DNA of 64,000 nt from Roseimicrobium sp. ORNL1. GTDB taxonomy: Bacteria; Verrucomicrobiota; Verrucomicrobiia; Verrucomicrobiales; Verrucomicrobiaceae. Shown here one piece after another: positions 16,241 through 25,199 of this stretch (its first letter is position 1; every line of letters starts with the position of its first letter). The translations under genes and the position numbers were made by a program. Location of the stretch: contig NZ_CP049143.1 in assembly GCF_011044495.1 (NCBI RefSeq), forward strand, positions 1,674,001 to 1,738,000. The letters are read 5' to 3'. Below the pieces are notes generated by a model that ran no database searches, had not been told where the DNA came from, and saw only the letters and a list, made by a program, of their open reading frames with translations.

Positions 16241-17011
16241 TACCGGGATAAGCAGATCCGCGATCAGCGGCAGATGGTCAGAGGCCACCTTCGCGAGTGG
16301 GGAACGGCAAACTTCCACGGACTCCACGGAGATACCCGAAGATACAAAAATGTAGTCGAGGCGCAGGAAAGGCAGTCGCGAAGGGAACGTGGCCCGGGCG
16401 CGGAAAAAGCTCCCGGTGCGTTGTGCATCCTGCATCCGTGAGGCCAGCCGGCGGTAGATGCGCGAGGTGGGAAGGTCATTGAGATCCCCACAAAAGATCA
16501 CGGGTGAATTGCAGTCGGGATGAGACAGCCAGTCTGGACCGAGGAGTGCCTCCACCTGATTGCGCCGTTCCGTGTTGCTCAGACCGAGGTGCGTGTTCAG
16601 CACATGAAAAACGGCGTTCCCCTTCTTCACGGAGATCCACAGGGCACCGCGGGGTTCGAAGGCAAGAGGTGAGGCCGCGGTGGGCAGTTCCGCTCCCTTG
16701 ATGAGTTGGAAGGGCCAGGGCGTGAGAATTGCATCGCCATACTGCTCCTCAGGTAGAGGAAGCCAGGCGGGATGGAAATGGCCCTTCATGCCCAGGCATT
16801 CGGCTATGAGATTTGCCTGGTGGCTGCCACCGCTCCGGCGTCGGGCGACGTCCAGTTCCTGCAGCGCGACGATGTCCGGGCTGTAGGGAGCGATGACTGA
16901 GGCGATGCGCTCCGCGTCGAACTTGCCATCGGTACCAGCGCACCCATGGACGTTGTACGTCATCACGCGGAGCGGCACGGTCCCTGCGGCGCGATGGAGG
17001 GCATCACTCAT
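16148..17011 (-). CDS. Endonuclease/exonuclease/phosphatase (EEP)-family protein
   Basis: About 287 aa from ATG 17011 (MSDALHRAAG); an ATG at 17071 would add 20 unlikely residues. EEP motifs in order: LRVMTYNVHGC, DIVALQELD, VLNTHLGL, VIFCGDLND, LDYIFVSSG and the terminal SDHLPLIADL, giving a complete catalytic set (Asn, Glu, Asp, Asn, Asp, His). No signal peptide. Substrates in the family range from DNA to phospholipid head groups. The convergent overlap with a cardiolipin synthase-type gene favours a phospholipase or phosphodiesterase role, but that is inference. Confidence 0.85.
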   Translation of the reverse strand: MSDALHRAAGTVPLRVMTYNVHGCAGTDGKFDAERIASVIAPYSPDIVALQELDVARRRSGGSHQANLIAECLGMKGHFHPAWLPLPEEQYGDAILTPWPFQLIKGAELPTAASPLAFEPRGALWISVKKGNAVFHVLNTHLGLSNTERRNQVEALLGPDWLSHPDCNSPVIFCGDLNDLPTSRIYRRLASRMQDAQRTGSFFRARATFPSRLPFLRLDYIFVSSGISVESVEVCRSPLAKVASDHLPLIADLLIPVSQLGTQGATQQSHDLFAERTGAPLVEPDSP

Positions 17012-17115
17012 ACCGTTGTTTCGCACATGAAAGGGACCTGGCCGCATGCACGCGGCTTCGCTGCAACGCACGATAACAAAGGCAAAACAACAGCAACAAC
17101 AACATTAACATTGCC

Positions 17116-17352
17116 ATGAACACCGAACCTTCTCGTGCTCCCCTGGTAACCACCAGTGCTGAAGATGCCGCCAACATGATGATGAGCGAAGGAGGCCCGG
17201 TAAGGTCCTCTGAGCCCGAGTCGAACAGCCTGGCGGCTGCCTGCTGTTCCTGGGTGGATCTCCGCGCCACGGTGGACAGGCATCCGTTGTGCACCCTCGC
17301 CGTGGCGTTCTCCGTGGGGCTCGTGGCGGGAATTTGCACGCACTTCGAATAA
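17116..17352 (+). CDS. Small membrane-anchored protein, ElaB/YqjD-like tail
   Basis: 78 aa. A polar N-terminal half is followed by DLRATVDRHPLCTLAVAFSVGLVAGICTHFE. A basic helix, then H-P and a single C-terminal membrane helix is the arrangement of the ElaB/YqjD/DUF883 ribosome-associated inner-membrane proteins. The N-terminal helical part is shorter than usual. No clear ribosome binding site. It sits between the EEP gene and convergent glgX. Confidence 0.5.
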   Translation: MNTEPSRAPLVTTSAEDAANMMMSEGGPVRSSEPESNSLAAACCSWVDLRATVDRHPLCTLAVAFSVGLVAGICTHFE

Positions 17353-17377
17353 CGTTCTCATTTCAGCTCGCCTCTCG

Positions 17378-19591
17378 TCACGCGGGCACCGGTTCGGCTT
17401 GGATAGCTGCCGGCTGCTCTGCTGGTGCAGGTTCGGCAGGGACGGTAGCCGGACGCTCGGCTGGCTTGGGCTTCGCCACAAACACCGCCAGAGAGCGGGC
17501 CTGAATCTTGAACTTGTTGGATTCACTCACGCGGGTCTTACCCGGGATGTCGGAGGTCATGGCACGAGGTGTCCAGAAGCGTGTGCCAAAGGTGGGCGGC
17601 ATAACGCAGTTGAGATCCTCGTGATGGGCATTCATGAGGATGAAGACGGAATCGCTTACACGTGGCTCCCCGGCATCGTTCAGCTCGTTGAGACTGTTTC
17701 CAGGCAGCAGCATGCCGAAGCACCGCACAAAGCCGGCGCTCCAGTCCTCTCCGGTCATCTCGCGCCCCTCGACGTTCCACCAGATCACGTCCTTGGGCAG
17801 TCCTTCCGCGGGAGGCTGGCCGGTCAGGAAGTTCTTCCGACGGAGCACGCGCTGTTCGTCGCGTAGCGCAATCAATGTGGTCACGAACTTCTGCAGTTCC
17901 GCGGCATCCTGATTATCATTCCACGGCAGCCAGGAGATTTCGTTGTCCTGGCAGTAGGCATTGTTGTTGCCCTTCTGGGTGCGCCAGCGCTCGTCACCAG
18001 CGGTGATCATCGGTGCGCCTTGTGAGAGCAGCAGGGTGGCCAGGAAGTTGCGCACCTGACGGCGGCGCAGGCGGTTGATCTCGGGATTGTCTGTTTCGCC
18101 CTCGGCGCCGCAGTTCCAGCTGGCGTTGTTGTTGTCCCCGTCGCGATTGTCTTCGCCGTTGGCCTCGTTGTGCTTGTTGTCGTAGCTCACCAGATCCCGC
18201 ACGCAAAAGCCATCGTGGGAGGTGATGAAATTGATGCTCGCGTGAGGATGGCGCCCGCTGTGATCATAGAGATCCGCACTTCCGGAGAGTCGCGCTGCCA
18301 GTTCACCTGCCTGGCCCATGCCTTTCCAGAAATCACGCACCTCATCGCGGTAGCGTCCATTCCACTCGGCCCAGCCGGTGGGGAAGTTTCCGACCTGGTA
18401 GCCACCCATTCCCACATCCCAGGGTTCCGCGATCAGTTTCACCGCGGAGAGAACGGGATCCTGCCCTATGGCATCGAAGAAGGAACTGAGCTTGTTCCAC
18501 CCATGAAGCTCTCGGGCGAGCGCGCTGGCAAGGTCGAAGCGGAAGCCATCCACATGCATCTCCGTCACCCAGTAGCGCAGGCTGTCCATGAGGAGGCGCA
18601 GGCCCACCTGGTTCTGCATGCTGAGAGTGTTGCCGCAGCCGGTGAAGTCCTCGTAGTAGCGGGGATGCTCCTGGGACAGCCGGTAGTAGGACGCATTGTC
18701 GATGCCGCGATAGCAGAGGGTGGGGCCACACTGATTTCCCTCTGCCGTGTGATTGTACACCACATCGAGGATGACCTCGATGCCCTCCGCATGAAGACGC
18801 TTCACCATGCCCTTGAACTCATGCATGGCCTGATGGGGATCCTTCACAGAGGCGTAACCCGGTTCGAAAGCAAAATAGGAGAGCGTGTTGTATCCCCAGT
18901 AGTTGTTCAGGCTTTTCTCCAGGAGGTAGGAGTCATCCAGATGATGATGCACTGGCAGGAGTTCAATGGCGGTGACACCAAGAGATTTGATGTAGTTCAT
19001 CGCTTCATCTGAAGCGAGGCCGGCATAGGTGCCACGCAGGTGCTCGGGAATGGTGGAGAGCTGCTTGGTGAATCCCTTCACGTGCAGTTCATAGATGGTG
19101 GTGCGGTGCCATGACGTCTGCGGTGGTCGGTCATCTCCCCAGTCAAACCCCGTGTCCAGTACCACGCTCAAGGGTGCATAGGGTGCCGAGTCGCGTTCAT
19201 CGAAGCTGAGATCCACGGCTTCATGACCAGTGGTATAGCCGAAGAGTTCAGGAGACCATTTGGTGAGGGTCCTTCCCATGGCCCGGCCATACGGGTCTAC
19301 GAGCACCTTATTGGGGTTGAATCGATGGCCACGTTCTGGCTCGTAGGGACCGTGCACTCGGAAGCCGTACTTCTGGCCGGGCTTGATGCCGGGGACAAAA
19401 CCATGCCACACCTGATTGGTGCATTCCGGCAGTGTCAGGCGCGTTTCCCGGGTTGGGTCATCGCCTTCAAAGAGGCAGAGCTCGACCTTGGTGGCATGCG
19501 CGGAAAAGAGCGCAAAATTCACGCCGTCTGGTTCAAGGGTGGGACCGAGGGGGACAGGTTTTCCGGGACGGACGATGATGTTGTCGCTCAT
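17378..19591 (-). CDS. glgX: Glycogen debranching enzyme GlgX
   Basis: About 737 aa from ATG 19591 (MSDNIIVRPGKPVPLG); the earlier ATG at 19672 is rejected. An N-terminal CBM48 domain (GVNFALFSAHATKVELCLFE) precedes the GH13 barrel with the four conserved regions: DVVYNHTAEGN, GFRFDLASAL, KLIAEPWDVG and FITSHDGF. The catalytic residues are the Asp in GFRFD and the Glu in AEPWD. It cleaves alpha-1,6 branches of phosphorylase-limit glycogen. The C terminus carries a Pro/Ala-rich tail (PAERPATVPAEPAPAEQPAA) beyond the normal GlgX end, which is unusual. No other glycogen genes are adjacent. Confidence 0.93.
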   Translation of the reverse strand: MSDNIIVRPGKPVPLGPTLEPDGVNFALFSAHATKVELCLFEGDDPTRETRLTLPECTNQVWHGFVPGIKPGQKYGFRVHGPYEPERGHRFNPNKVLVDPYGRAMGRTLTKWSPELFGYTTGHEAVDLSFDERDSAPYAPLSVVLDTGFDWGDDRPPQTSWHRTTIYELHVKGFTKQLSTIPEHLRGTYAGLASDEAMNYIKSLGVTAIELLPVHHHLDDSYLLEKSLNNYWGYNTLSYFAFEPGYASVKDPHQAMHEFKGMVKRLHAEGIEVILDVVYNHTAEGNQCGPTLCYRGIDNASYYRLSQEHPRYYEDFTGCGNTLSMQNQVGLRLLMDSLRYWVTEMHVDGFRFDLASALARELHGWNKLSSFFDAIGQDPVLSAVKLIAEPWDVGMGGYQVGNFPTGWAEWNGRYRDEVRDFWKGMGQAGELAARLSGSADLYDHSGRHPHASINFITSHDGFCVRDLVSYDNKHNEANGEDNRDGDNNNASWNCGAEGETDNPEINRLRRRQVRNFLATLLLSQGAPMITAGDERWRTQKGNNNAYCQDNEISWLPWNDNQDAAELQKFVTTLIALRDEQRVLRRKNFLTGQPPAEGLPKDVIWWNVEGREMTGEDWSAGFVRCFGMLLPGNSLNELNDAGEPRVSDSVFILMNAHHEDLNCVMPPTFGTRFWTPRAMTSDIPGKTRVSESNKFKIQARSLAVFVAKPKPAERPATVPAEPAPAEQPAAIQAEPVPA

Positions 19592-19834
19592 GGATGATGA
19601 TTCTAGCTGGGCACGGACTAGGCCCCGGGAGGTGCGCACGCGCATGGCGCCACCGGGGCGGCACTGTTGCATCGCAGTCAGTCGCCAAAGCGGCTGTCAC
19701 GTGGCTGCATGTTGCATGGAGAAATCCACGATGTGGAAGTGAGGGGAACCGGAAGCCTCTGTCTGGGCGATTTCCGGTAGAAGAAGACGCGGGCACACGC
19801 CTCGCGTGTCATCAAACACCCTGATTTTTACGTC

Positions 19835-20227
19835 ATGAAACTTTCCGAATTCCTAAGCAGAAATTTGAAGCTCCTGAGTCCCGAGGACACGGTCCAGACT
19901 GCGGGAAGCCAGATGCGGAAGCATCATGCTTCGAACATGCCGGTGGCCTCCGACCGCAAGCTGGTGGGCATGGTCGACCAGCCCGATCCTGACCTTCAAG
20001 CGACTCGATATGGTCATGATCCCAAGAAGGTAACCGTGGGAGAATCCATGAGCGAGAACGCGGTCTGCTGCACCGAGGAGCAGGATCTGACCTCAGCGCT
20101 TCGGGTGATGAATGATCATCATCTGGACTTCCTCCCGATCGTGGACAAGCAACATTGCGTTGTCGGAGTGGTGCACCGGGATGAACTGGTGGAGATGGCC
20201 GCGACCCAGGGCGACGCGGGTCTGTAG
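19835..20227 (+). CDS. CBS-domain protein
   Basis: 130 aa holding two CBS motifs that make one Bateman module: LSPEDTVQTAGSQMRKHHASNMPVAS...LVGMV in the N-terminal half and TEEQDLTSALRVMNDHHLDFLPIVDKQHCVVGVVHRDEL in the C-terminal half. Such stand-alone modules bind adenosine nucleotides and regulate partner enzymes or channels. The partner is unknown here; the downstream UbiB-type gene is separated by 209 bases. Confidence 0.85.
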   Translation: MKLSEFLSRNLKLLSPEDTVQTAGSQMRKHHASNMPVASDRKLVGMVDQPDPDLQATRYGHDPKKVTVGESMSENAVCCTEEQDLTSALRVMNDHHLDFLPIVDKQHCVVGVVHRDELVEMAATQGDAGL

Positions 20228-20250
20228 AGAAGGTGAAGAGTTGAAGGAAT

Positions 20251-20341
20251 GGCCGCAAAAGAACGCATAAGGCTGGCTCCGGAAGACTACGTCACCTGCT
20301 GTGATTGCATTTCCTGTGTGTTCTTTGTGCTTTTTTGCGGC
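20251..20341. repeat. Inverted repeat GCCGCAAAA...TTTTTTGCGGC
   Basis: An imperfect inverted repeat joins 20251-20267 (GGCCGCAAAAGAACGCA) to 20317-20341, which ends in TTTTTTGCGGC, with about 50 bases between. The sequence type (genes of AAGAACGCA / CACAAAGAACACA words) recurs in many bacterial genomes as dispersed filler. It could act as a terminator after the CBS gene. Confidence 0.4.
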
Positions 20342-20436
20342 TATTTCCCGTGGCGCATAACCGAGGGGCGCAGCCCGGCAGTTTTTCCCAGGCACACGCG
20401 AACAGTTCTTGAAAGACGATCCACTGGCAGACGAAG

Positions 20437-22116
20437 ATGTCCTTGATGCCTGCCACCACTCTCTCCCTCCGGCCGTCTCACCTCAAGAGGTACCACACGC
20501 TGATCCGGTTGCTGGCCAAGTATGGGCTGAGTGATCTGGTGAAGAACGCGCCGCTCATTGACGATCCGCTTCCCCAACAGCCCATCCAGCTCGTGCCTGC
20601 AAAGGCCACCGAACTGGCGCGGGATCTGGAGGTGCTGGGGCCGGCGTTCATCAAGCTGGGGCAACTGCTCTCCACGCGCGCAGACTTCATTGCGCCCGTC
20701 TATGCGGATGCGTTGAGCCGTCTGCAGAATCAGGTGGAGCCCTTCCCCTTTGAGCAGGTGGAGGCCATCGTCAGCGTGGAGCTGGGCGTGCGCCTTTCCA
20801 AGGCGTTTGCAGAGTTTGATTCCACACCTATCGCGGCGGCATCGCTGGGCCAGGTGCATCGCGCCGTTTTGCGCAATGGGCAGGTGGTCGCGGTGAAGGT
20901 GCAGCGCCCGGGAGTGCGGGAGTCTATCGCGGAGGATCTTGAAGTCTTCGCCGAGGTGGCGGGATTTCTGGATGCCCACACTGAACTCGGGCGCCGTTAT
21001 GAGTTCAGCAAGATCGTCGAGCAGCTGCGCATCTCCTTGATTCATGAGCTCGACTACCGCCAGGAAGCGGAGAACCTGAAGCTCATGCGCAAGCAGCTTG
21101 AGGAGTTCAAGCTGATCGTGATACCGGCGCCCGTGGATCACTACACCTCCGGCAGGGTGCTAACCATGGACCACATCAGTGGGCAGAAGGTGACCTCCTT
21201 GAGCGGCCTCACCCAGATGGACATTGATGGTCCTGCTTTGGCAGAGGAGTTCTTTCGCGCGTACCTGCACCAGATTCTGAACGTGGGTTTGTTCCATGCA
21301 GATCCGCATCCGGGAAATGTGTTCGTGACCAACGACCATCGGATTGCCCTGATTGACCTGGGTATGGTGGCCCGCATTGGTCCACAGATGCAGGATCATC
21401 TCATCAAACTCCTGCTCGCGATCAGCGAAGGCCAATCCGAACGCGCGGCGGAGGTGGCCGAGCGAATGGGCACGCCCAAGGATACATTCAAAGCAGCAGC
21501 GTTTCGCGAGCGCATTGGTGCCCTCGTGAGTGAACAATACAGCGCGAGCCTGAACCGCATCCTCGTCGGCAGGGTGGTGGTGCAGGTGGCCCAGATCTCC
21601 GCAGAGACAGGCCTGAGTGTGCCTGGAGAACTCACCATGCTCGGCAAGACCTTGCTGAATCTGGACCGCGTGGGCATGGCACTGTGGCCGGAGTTCAGCC
21701 CGAATGAATCCATCCGCCGCAACGTGGCGGACATCATGCATCGCAAAACCTTGCAGAGTCTCTCTCCTGCCAATCTGCTGGGCACGGCGATGGAAGCGAA
21801 GGAACTGCTGGAGCGTTTGCCCTCACGCCTAAATGCTATTCTTACGCATCTTGCTGAGAACCGTCTACGTGTGGACCTGCGGGCCGTGGACGAAGGGGAG
21901 TTTATTTCCGGACTCCAAAAAATAGCCAACCGTATCACGCAAGGATTGATCTTTGCAGGGCTCACCGTGAGTGCTGCACTGATGATGAGGGTGGACACAG
22001 GGTTTAAGATCTTCGGCTACTCCGGCCTCGCGTTCCTGTTTTTCATCATTGCCGCGATTGGCGCCATGTGGGTGGCCATCGAAATCATGCTTCACGATCG
22101 GCGACCGCGGAAATAG
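20437..22116 (+). CDS. ABC1/UbiB-family protein kinase-like protein
   Basis: 559 aa, full length for UbiB/AarF proteins. The N-terminal KxGQ-type motif is in LGPAFIKLGQLLSTRADFI. The Ala-rich nucleotide loop is in IAAASLGQVHRAVL, VAVKVQRPG supplies the lysine, and FHADPHPGNVFV and IALIDLGMVARIG supply the catalytic and metal-binding residues. Two C-terminal hydrophobic helices (LIFAGLTVSAALMM and GLAFLFFIIAAIGAMWVAIEIML) anchor it in the membrane. Family members have ATPase activity supporting ubiquinone biosynthesis or lipid homeostasis. No ubi genes are adjacent, so the quinone link is by family only. Confidence 0.9.
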   Translation: MSLMPATTLSLRPSHLKRYHTLIRLLAKYGLSDLVKNAPLIDDPLPQQPIQLVPAKATELARDLEVLGPAFIKLGQLLSTRADFIAPVYADALSRLQNQVEPFPFEQVEAIVSVELGVRLSKAFAEFDSTPIAAASLGQVHRAVLRNGQVVAVKVQRPGVRESIAEDLEVFAEVAGFLDAHTELGRRYEFSKIVEQLRISLIHELDYRQEAENLKLMRKQLEEFKLIVIPAPVDHYTSGRVLTMDHISGQKVTSLSGLTQMDIDGPALAEEFFRAYLHQILNVGLFHADPHPGNVFVTNDHRIALIDLGMVARIGPQMQDHLIKLLLAISEGQSERAAEVAERMGTPKDTFKAAAFRERIGALVSEQYSASLNRILVGRVVVQVAQISAETGLSVPGELTMLGKTLLNLDRVGMALWPEFSPNESIRRNVADIMHRKTLQSLSPANLLGTAMEAKELLERLPSRLNAILTHLAENRLRVDLRAVDEGEFISGLQKIANRITQGLIFAGLTVSAALMMRVDTGFKIFGYSGLAFLFFIIAAIGAMWVAIEIMLHDRRPRK

Positions 22117-22213
22117 CACGGAAGATATCCCCGCTTGCTGATGACTGTGCTGCCGTTGCGCTCACCGTTCACGATGATGTGCGACTAGGAAATGCTGTTA
22201 CGACCATCGTCTC

Positions 22214-22687
22214 ATGCTAGTGCGTATCGGTATCATGCTCCCACCTGGTACGACTGCTTCCCCCTCGGTCACTGCACAGCCTTCGTCGCGCTCTTCAGCT
22301 CCCACACGGCCGTGGCGCATTGGTGTGGCGGATGATCATTCGATTATGCGTGCGGTCTATCGCACCCTCCTGGAGGATGAGCCCAGATTTACCCTCGCGT
22401 GGAGCGCCGCGACTCTGGCAGAAGCCCGGCAACAAATGCAGGCGGATCTGCCGGATCTTTTGATCGTGGACATCAACATGCCGGATGGCGATGGCCTCGA
22501 CTTCGTGCGCGAGACACTGCCCCAGGCACCGGATATGCGGGTGCTGGTAATTTCCGCTCATGAAGAGCGCGAGTACCCTGAAATGGCGCGTGCCTGTGGA
22601 GCGCACGGGTACCTGTGCAAGAACAGCACTCCGACCGATGTACTGGCCGCGCTGGACTCGCTCCGCAGAGGCGAACCTTCGTTTTAG
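22214..22687 (+). CDS. Single-domain response regulator (REC only)
   Basis: 157 aa. A receiver domain occupies residues 30-157: RIGVADDHSIMRAVY, phosphoacceptor Asp in LLIVDINMPDGDGLDF, the VLVISAHEE strand and the conserved Lys in GYLCKNS. The features are those of NarL/FixJ receivers. The protein stops at SLRRGEPSF, exactly where a LuxR-type helix-turn-helix linker would begin, so there is no DNA-binding output. It may be a truncated NarL-type regulator or a phosphorelay shuttle. It is followed on the same strand by the REC-HATPase and kinase-like genes. Confidence 0.88.
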   Translation: MLVRIGIMLPPGTTASPSVTAQPSSRSSAPTRPWRIGVADDHSIMRAVYRTLLEDEPRFTLAWSAATLAEARQQMQADLPDLLIVDINMPDGDGLDFVRETLPQAPDMRVLVISAHEEREYPEMARACGAHGYLCKNSTPTDVLAALDSLRRGEPSF

Positions 22688-22908
22688 GAGCTTTTTCTCC
22701 GGGAAATCGCCGTGTTAAGACGCTTTTTTGTGCAGCGTGCATGAACACGCCCATCCGCAGCATCCTCATGCCGCGATAGTTGCACACCAGGGAGTACTTC
22801 TCGCCGGCGCGCCTCGGGGTGCCTGCGTGTCGGTCTGCCTGCTCCCTGAATCCATCGCTGCTTGTCCGAAGCGATGGCTCAAGTACATTGCCATTCACAT
22901 CTTCAGAA

Positions 22909-24051
22909 ATGACCCACTCCATCATTCCCCCCACGCCAGCCCTGGTGCTGGTCGTGGACGATCAGCCCAGGAACTTGCAGATGTTGAAAGCCTCCCTGAT
23001 GCGGGAAGGCCTTCGAGTGGTAGTGGCAAGCTCGGGCGAGGAAGCGCTGGAGATGATAGAACGGCAACAGCCCGACCTCATGTTGCTCGATGTCATGATG
23101 CCCGGCATGGATGGCTTCGATGTGTGCGCGCGGGTGAAGTCGAATCCTGCCACGCGTGACATTCCCGTTATTTTCCTCACGGCAGAAACGCAGCTTCAGT
23201 CGATCAAAAGAGGATTCGAAGTGGGGGGCGTGGACTATGTCACGAAGCCCTTCAACCGGCAGGAAATGGTGGCGCGGGTCAACACGCAGGTGGAACTCCG
23301 CCGCGCCCAGATGCGCCATACTGCGAGCCTGATGGAACAGACACGGCTCATCAATATCATTGCCCAGCACTGGCTCAAACCGCTGCAGCGGCTGGTGTTC
23401 CTCACGTCGCAGAGCAGAAACATCTGCCGGGCCAATGCGAATGGCGCAGATACGAATGCCAATGCTGGGGCCTTCGCCATGGAGGCCGAGGCGACTGCGG
23501 GGCAGATGCTTTCTTCCCTCGAGGATTTTCTCCACGAGTCCCAAGGCGTAATCACCGGCGCCAGGCATCTTCAGCCGGGTACCATCACCACGGATGAACT
23601 GAAGGCCATCATCGAGAACTGGTATGTCACCGCCATCCGCCGACAGCTCGACTTTCAGGTGATGGCGCCTCCCATTCCCATGCCGGTGTCTGCGAGTGTC
23701 TTCACCGCTACTCAAATCCTCGATCCCATCCTGGCGAATGCCGTGAAGGCCGCGCGAGAGCAGGGAAGGATCTCTGCACGTGTGCGGCATGTGGGAGGGG
23801 AGATCATCGTGGAGGTCGAGGACGATGGCCCCGGGTTCTCGAAAGAGTACCTCAAGCATCCGTTCCAGGCGAGTGTCCGCCCCAGCGGCAACTCCAAAGA
23901 ACGCCAGCATCTGGGCATTGGCCTGGCGCTGGCCAAGCGCGCCGCGGATCGTATTTCCGCGCGTCTCGAGTTGGATAACCTTGGCGCTGGTGGTGCGTTG
24001 GTTCGAGTGACTTTTTCCCCCGCCACGGCGGAGTCTTCCAAAGATGTCTGA
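22909..24051 (+). CDS. Response regulator-histidine kinase hybrid (REC + HATPase)
   Basis: About 380 aa from ATG 22909 (MTHSIIPPTP); the longer in-frame start at 22780 is unlikely. REC domain residues 8-125: VLVVDDQPRNLQML, LMLLDVMMPGMDGFD, IFLTAE, YVTKPFN. A middle helical part (LINIIAQHWLKPLQRLVFL) occupies the place of the dimerisation/phosphotransfer domain. The C-terminal HATPase has N box NAVKAAREQ, G1 VEDDGPGF and G2 LGIGLALAKRA. The architecture resembles cyanobacterial and verrucomicrobial REC-first kinases. The stop overlaps the next gene by 8 bases, indicating translational coupling. Confidence 0.85.
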   Translation: MTHSIIPPTPALVLVVDDQPRNLQMLKASLMREGLRVVVASSGEEALEMIERQQPDLMLLDVMMPGMDGFDVCARVKSNPATRDIPVIFLTAETQLQSIKRGFEVGGVDYVTKPFNRQEMVARVNTQVELRRAQMRHTASLMEQTRLINIIAQHWLKPLQRLVFLTSQSRNICRANANGADTNANAGAFAMEAEATAGQMLSSLEDFLHESQGVITGARHLQPGTITTDELKAIIENWYVTAIRRQLDFQVMAPPIPMPVSASVFTATQILDPILANAVKAAREQGRISARVRHVGGEIIVEVEDDGPGFSKEYLKHPFQASVRPSGNSKERQHLGIGLALAKRAADRISARLELDNLGAGGALVRVTFSPATAESSKDV

Positions 24052-24733
24052 TTCCTCTCCCGCGAAAGACCAGGATGCACTCGTGCCGCTGGGCGCGGTG
24101 GTGGCATTTCTCAAGCATCATCTCCATGATGTGCGCAATGATCTCAACGCGCTGAACCTGGAGGCCATGCTGCTGGACGTGTACGTCACCGACAAGGACG
24201 GCGCGGAGTCTGTGCAACGCATCCAGGAATCGCTACACCAGAGTGCCACACGACTGGGCGCGCTCTCTCGAAAATTCTCCGAGGTGTCTCCTGGAAGCGA
24301 GCCGCTGTCCGCGCAGTTCGTCCTCACGAGCTGGCGGGATGAGTGGAACTCGTCAGGCGCTGCTCCGAAGATCGATTGGGAGCCCTCTACCGTGCAGGCA
24401 AATGTGAAAGCGGATCCGGTGCATCTCGGGGAGATCTTCCGGGAATGGCTTTCCAATGTGAAGCAGTACGCGAGTGCTGGCGCGGTGATCTCACTGGCAC
24501 AGAATGGCGAAGGGGAAGTCATCTTCCGTCTCGTGGAGCAGAAGTCCGAGCCAGTGGATCCTTCCGAGTGGGGAGAGCGCCCCTTTGAGAAGCCCCGGCG
24601 TGGCAGCTATGGTCTGGGCCTCTGGCGCGTGCGCAATCTCGTGAAGGCGAATCAGGGCTCCTGGCGGCAGTACTACTCTCCTGAGGACAGCTGCCTCGTG
24701 ACTGAATTGAGCTTGCCAGTGTCGAAGGGCTGA
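24044..24733 (+). CDS. Degenerate sensor-kinase-like protein
   Basis: 229 aa. The N-terminal helix FLKHHLHDVRNDLNALNLEAMLL resembles a HisKA phosphoacceptor helix (H-DVRN). The C-terminal part resembles a HATPase: an N-box-like REWLSNVKQYA and a G2-like GSYGLGLWRVRNLVKAN. The G1 box (DxGxG) is not visible, so ATP hydrolysis is doubtful; it may be a phosphotransferase or scaffold. It overlaps the upstream REC-HATPase gene by 8 bases and most likely works with it. Confidence 0.65.
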   Translation: MSDSSPAKDQDALVPLGAVVAFLKHHLHDVRNDLNALNLEAMLLDVYVTDKDGAESVQRIQESLHQSATRLGALSRKFSEVSPGSEPLSAQFVLTSWRDEWNSSGAAPKIDWEPSTVQANVKADPVHLGEIFREWLSNVKQYASAGAVISLAQNGEGEVIFRLVEQKSEPVDPSEWGERPFEKPRRGSYGLGLWRVRNLVKANQGSWRQYYSPEDSCLVTELSLPVSKG

Positions 24734-24849
24734 AGCGTTCGCGCGTTCTAGTACCAAAGGGAGTTGAAGCCGACTCTTTATATTAAAGACGTCGGACTAC
24801 CTGGAGTGATTCATGCGACAAGCGTTCTATGGAACACGGACATGGCACA

Positions 24850-25005
24850 GGCCCAAGGATCGGGAACGCCTCGTTCCGGTGGGTGAAAGGGTATATGTGG
24901 TGTATCCATCTCGGCACTCTCTTGGAACACAGGGGATGCTCGACATGCAACATCACCGAGCATGGTGACCGCTGACGGGAACGAGGCGTTCCCGCTCCTT
25001 GGGCC
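24850..25005. repeat. MITE-like palindromic element (family B)
   Basis: A 156 bp element with about 30 bp imperfect terminal inverted repeats. The left arm at 24850-24880 begins GGCCCAAGGATCGGGAACGC; the right arm at 24973-25005 is its near-complement. Each arm is itself partly palindromic around CGGGAACGCCTCGTTCC. There is no coding capacity. It occupies most of the 24734-25199 gap. Confidence 0.7.
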
Positions 25006-25121
25006 TATCGCAACACACTGGGTGAGTTCGTTGCGTTCAAAGGCCCGCTTTCAACTCGTCCTTGGTATAATCCCTGAGTTCCTCGGGTTTCATTTTTTTG
25101 GCCACGCGTTTCTTCATGCGC

Positions 25122-25157
25122 AAAAAGAACGGGAGCCATATGGCTCCCGTTCTTTTT
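25122..25157 (-). terminator. Bidirectional intrinsic terminator
   Basis: A long perfect stem (AAAAAGAACGGGAGCCAT / ATGGCTCCCGTTCTTTTT) lies 43 bases beyond the stop of the sigma-factor gene. Because the arms begin with A-runs and end with T-runs, it can work in both directions. It is the strongest terminator in the window. Confidence 0.9.
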
Positions 25158-25199
25158 TGGAATATTTGAATGAAATCGAATCAGGCCAGTCCCCAGAGA

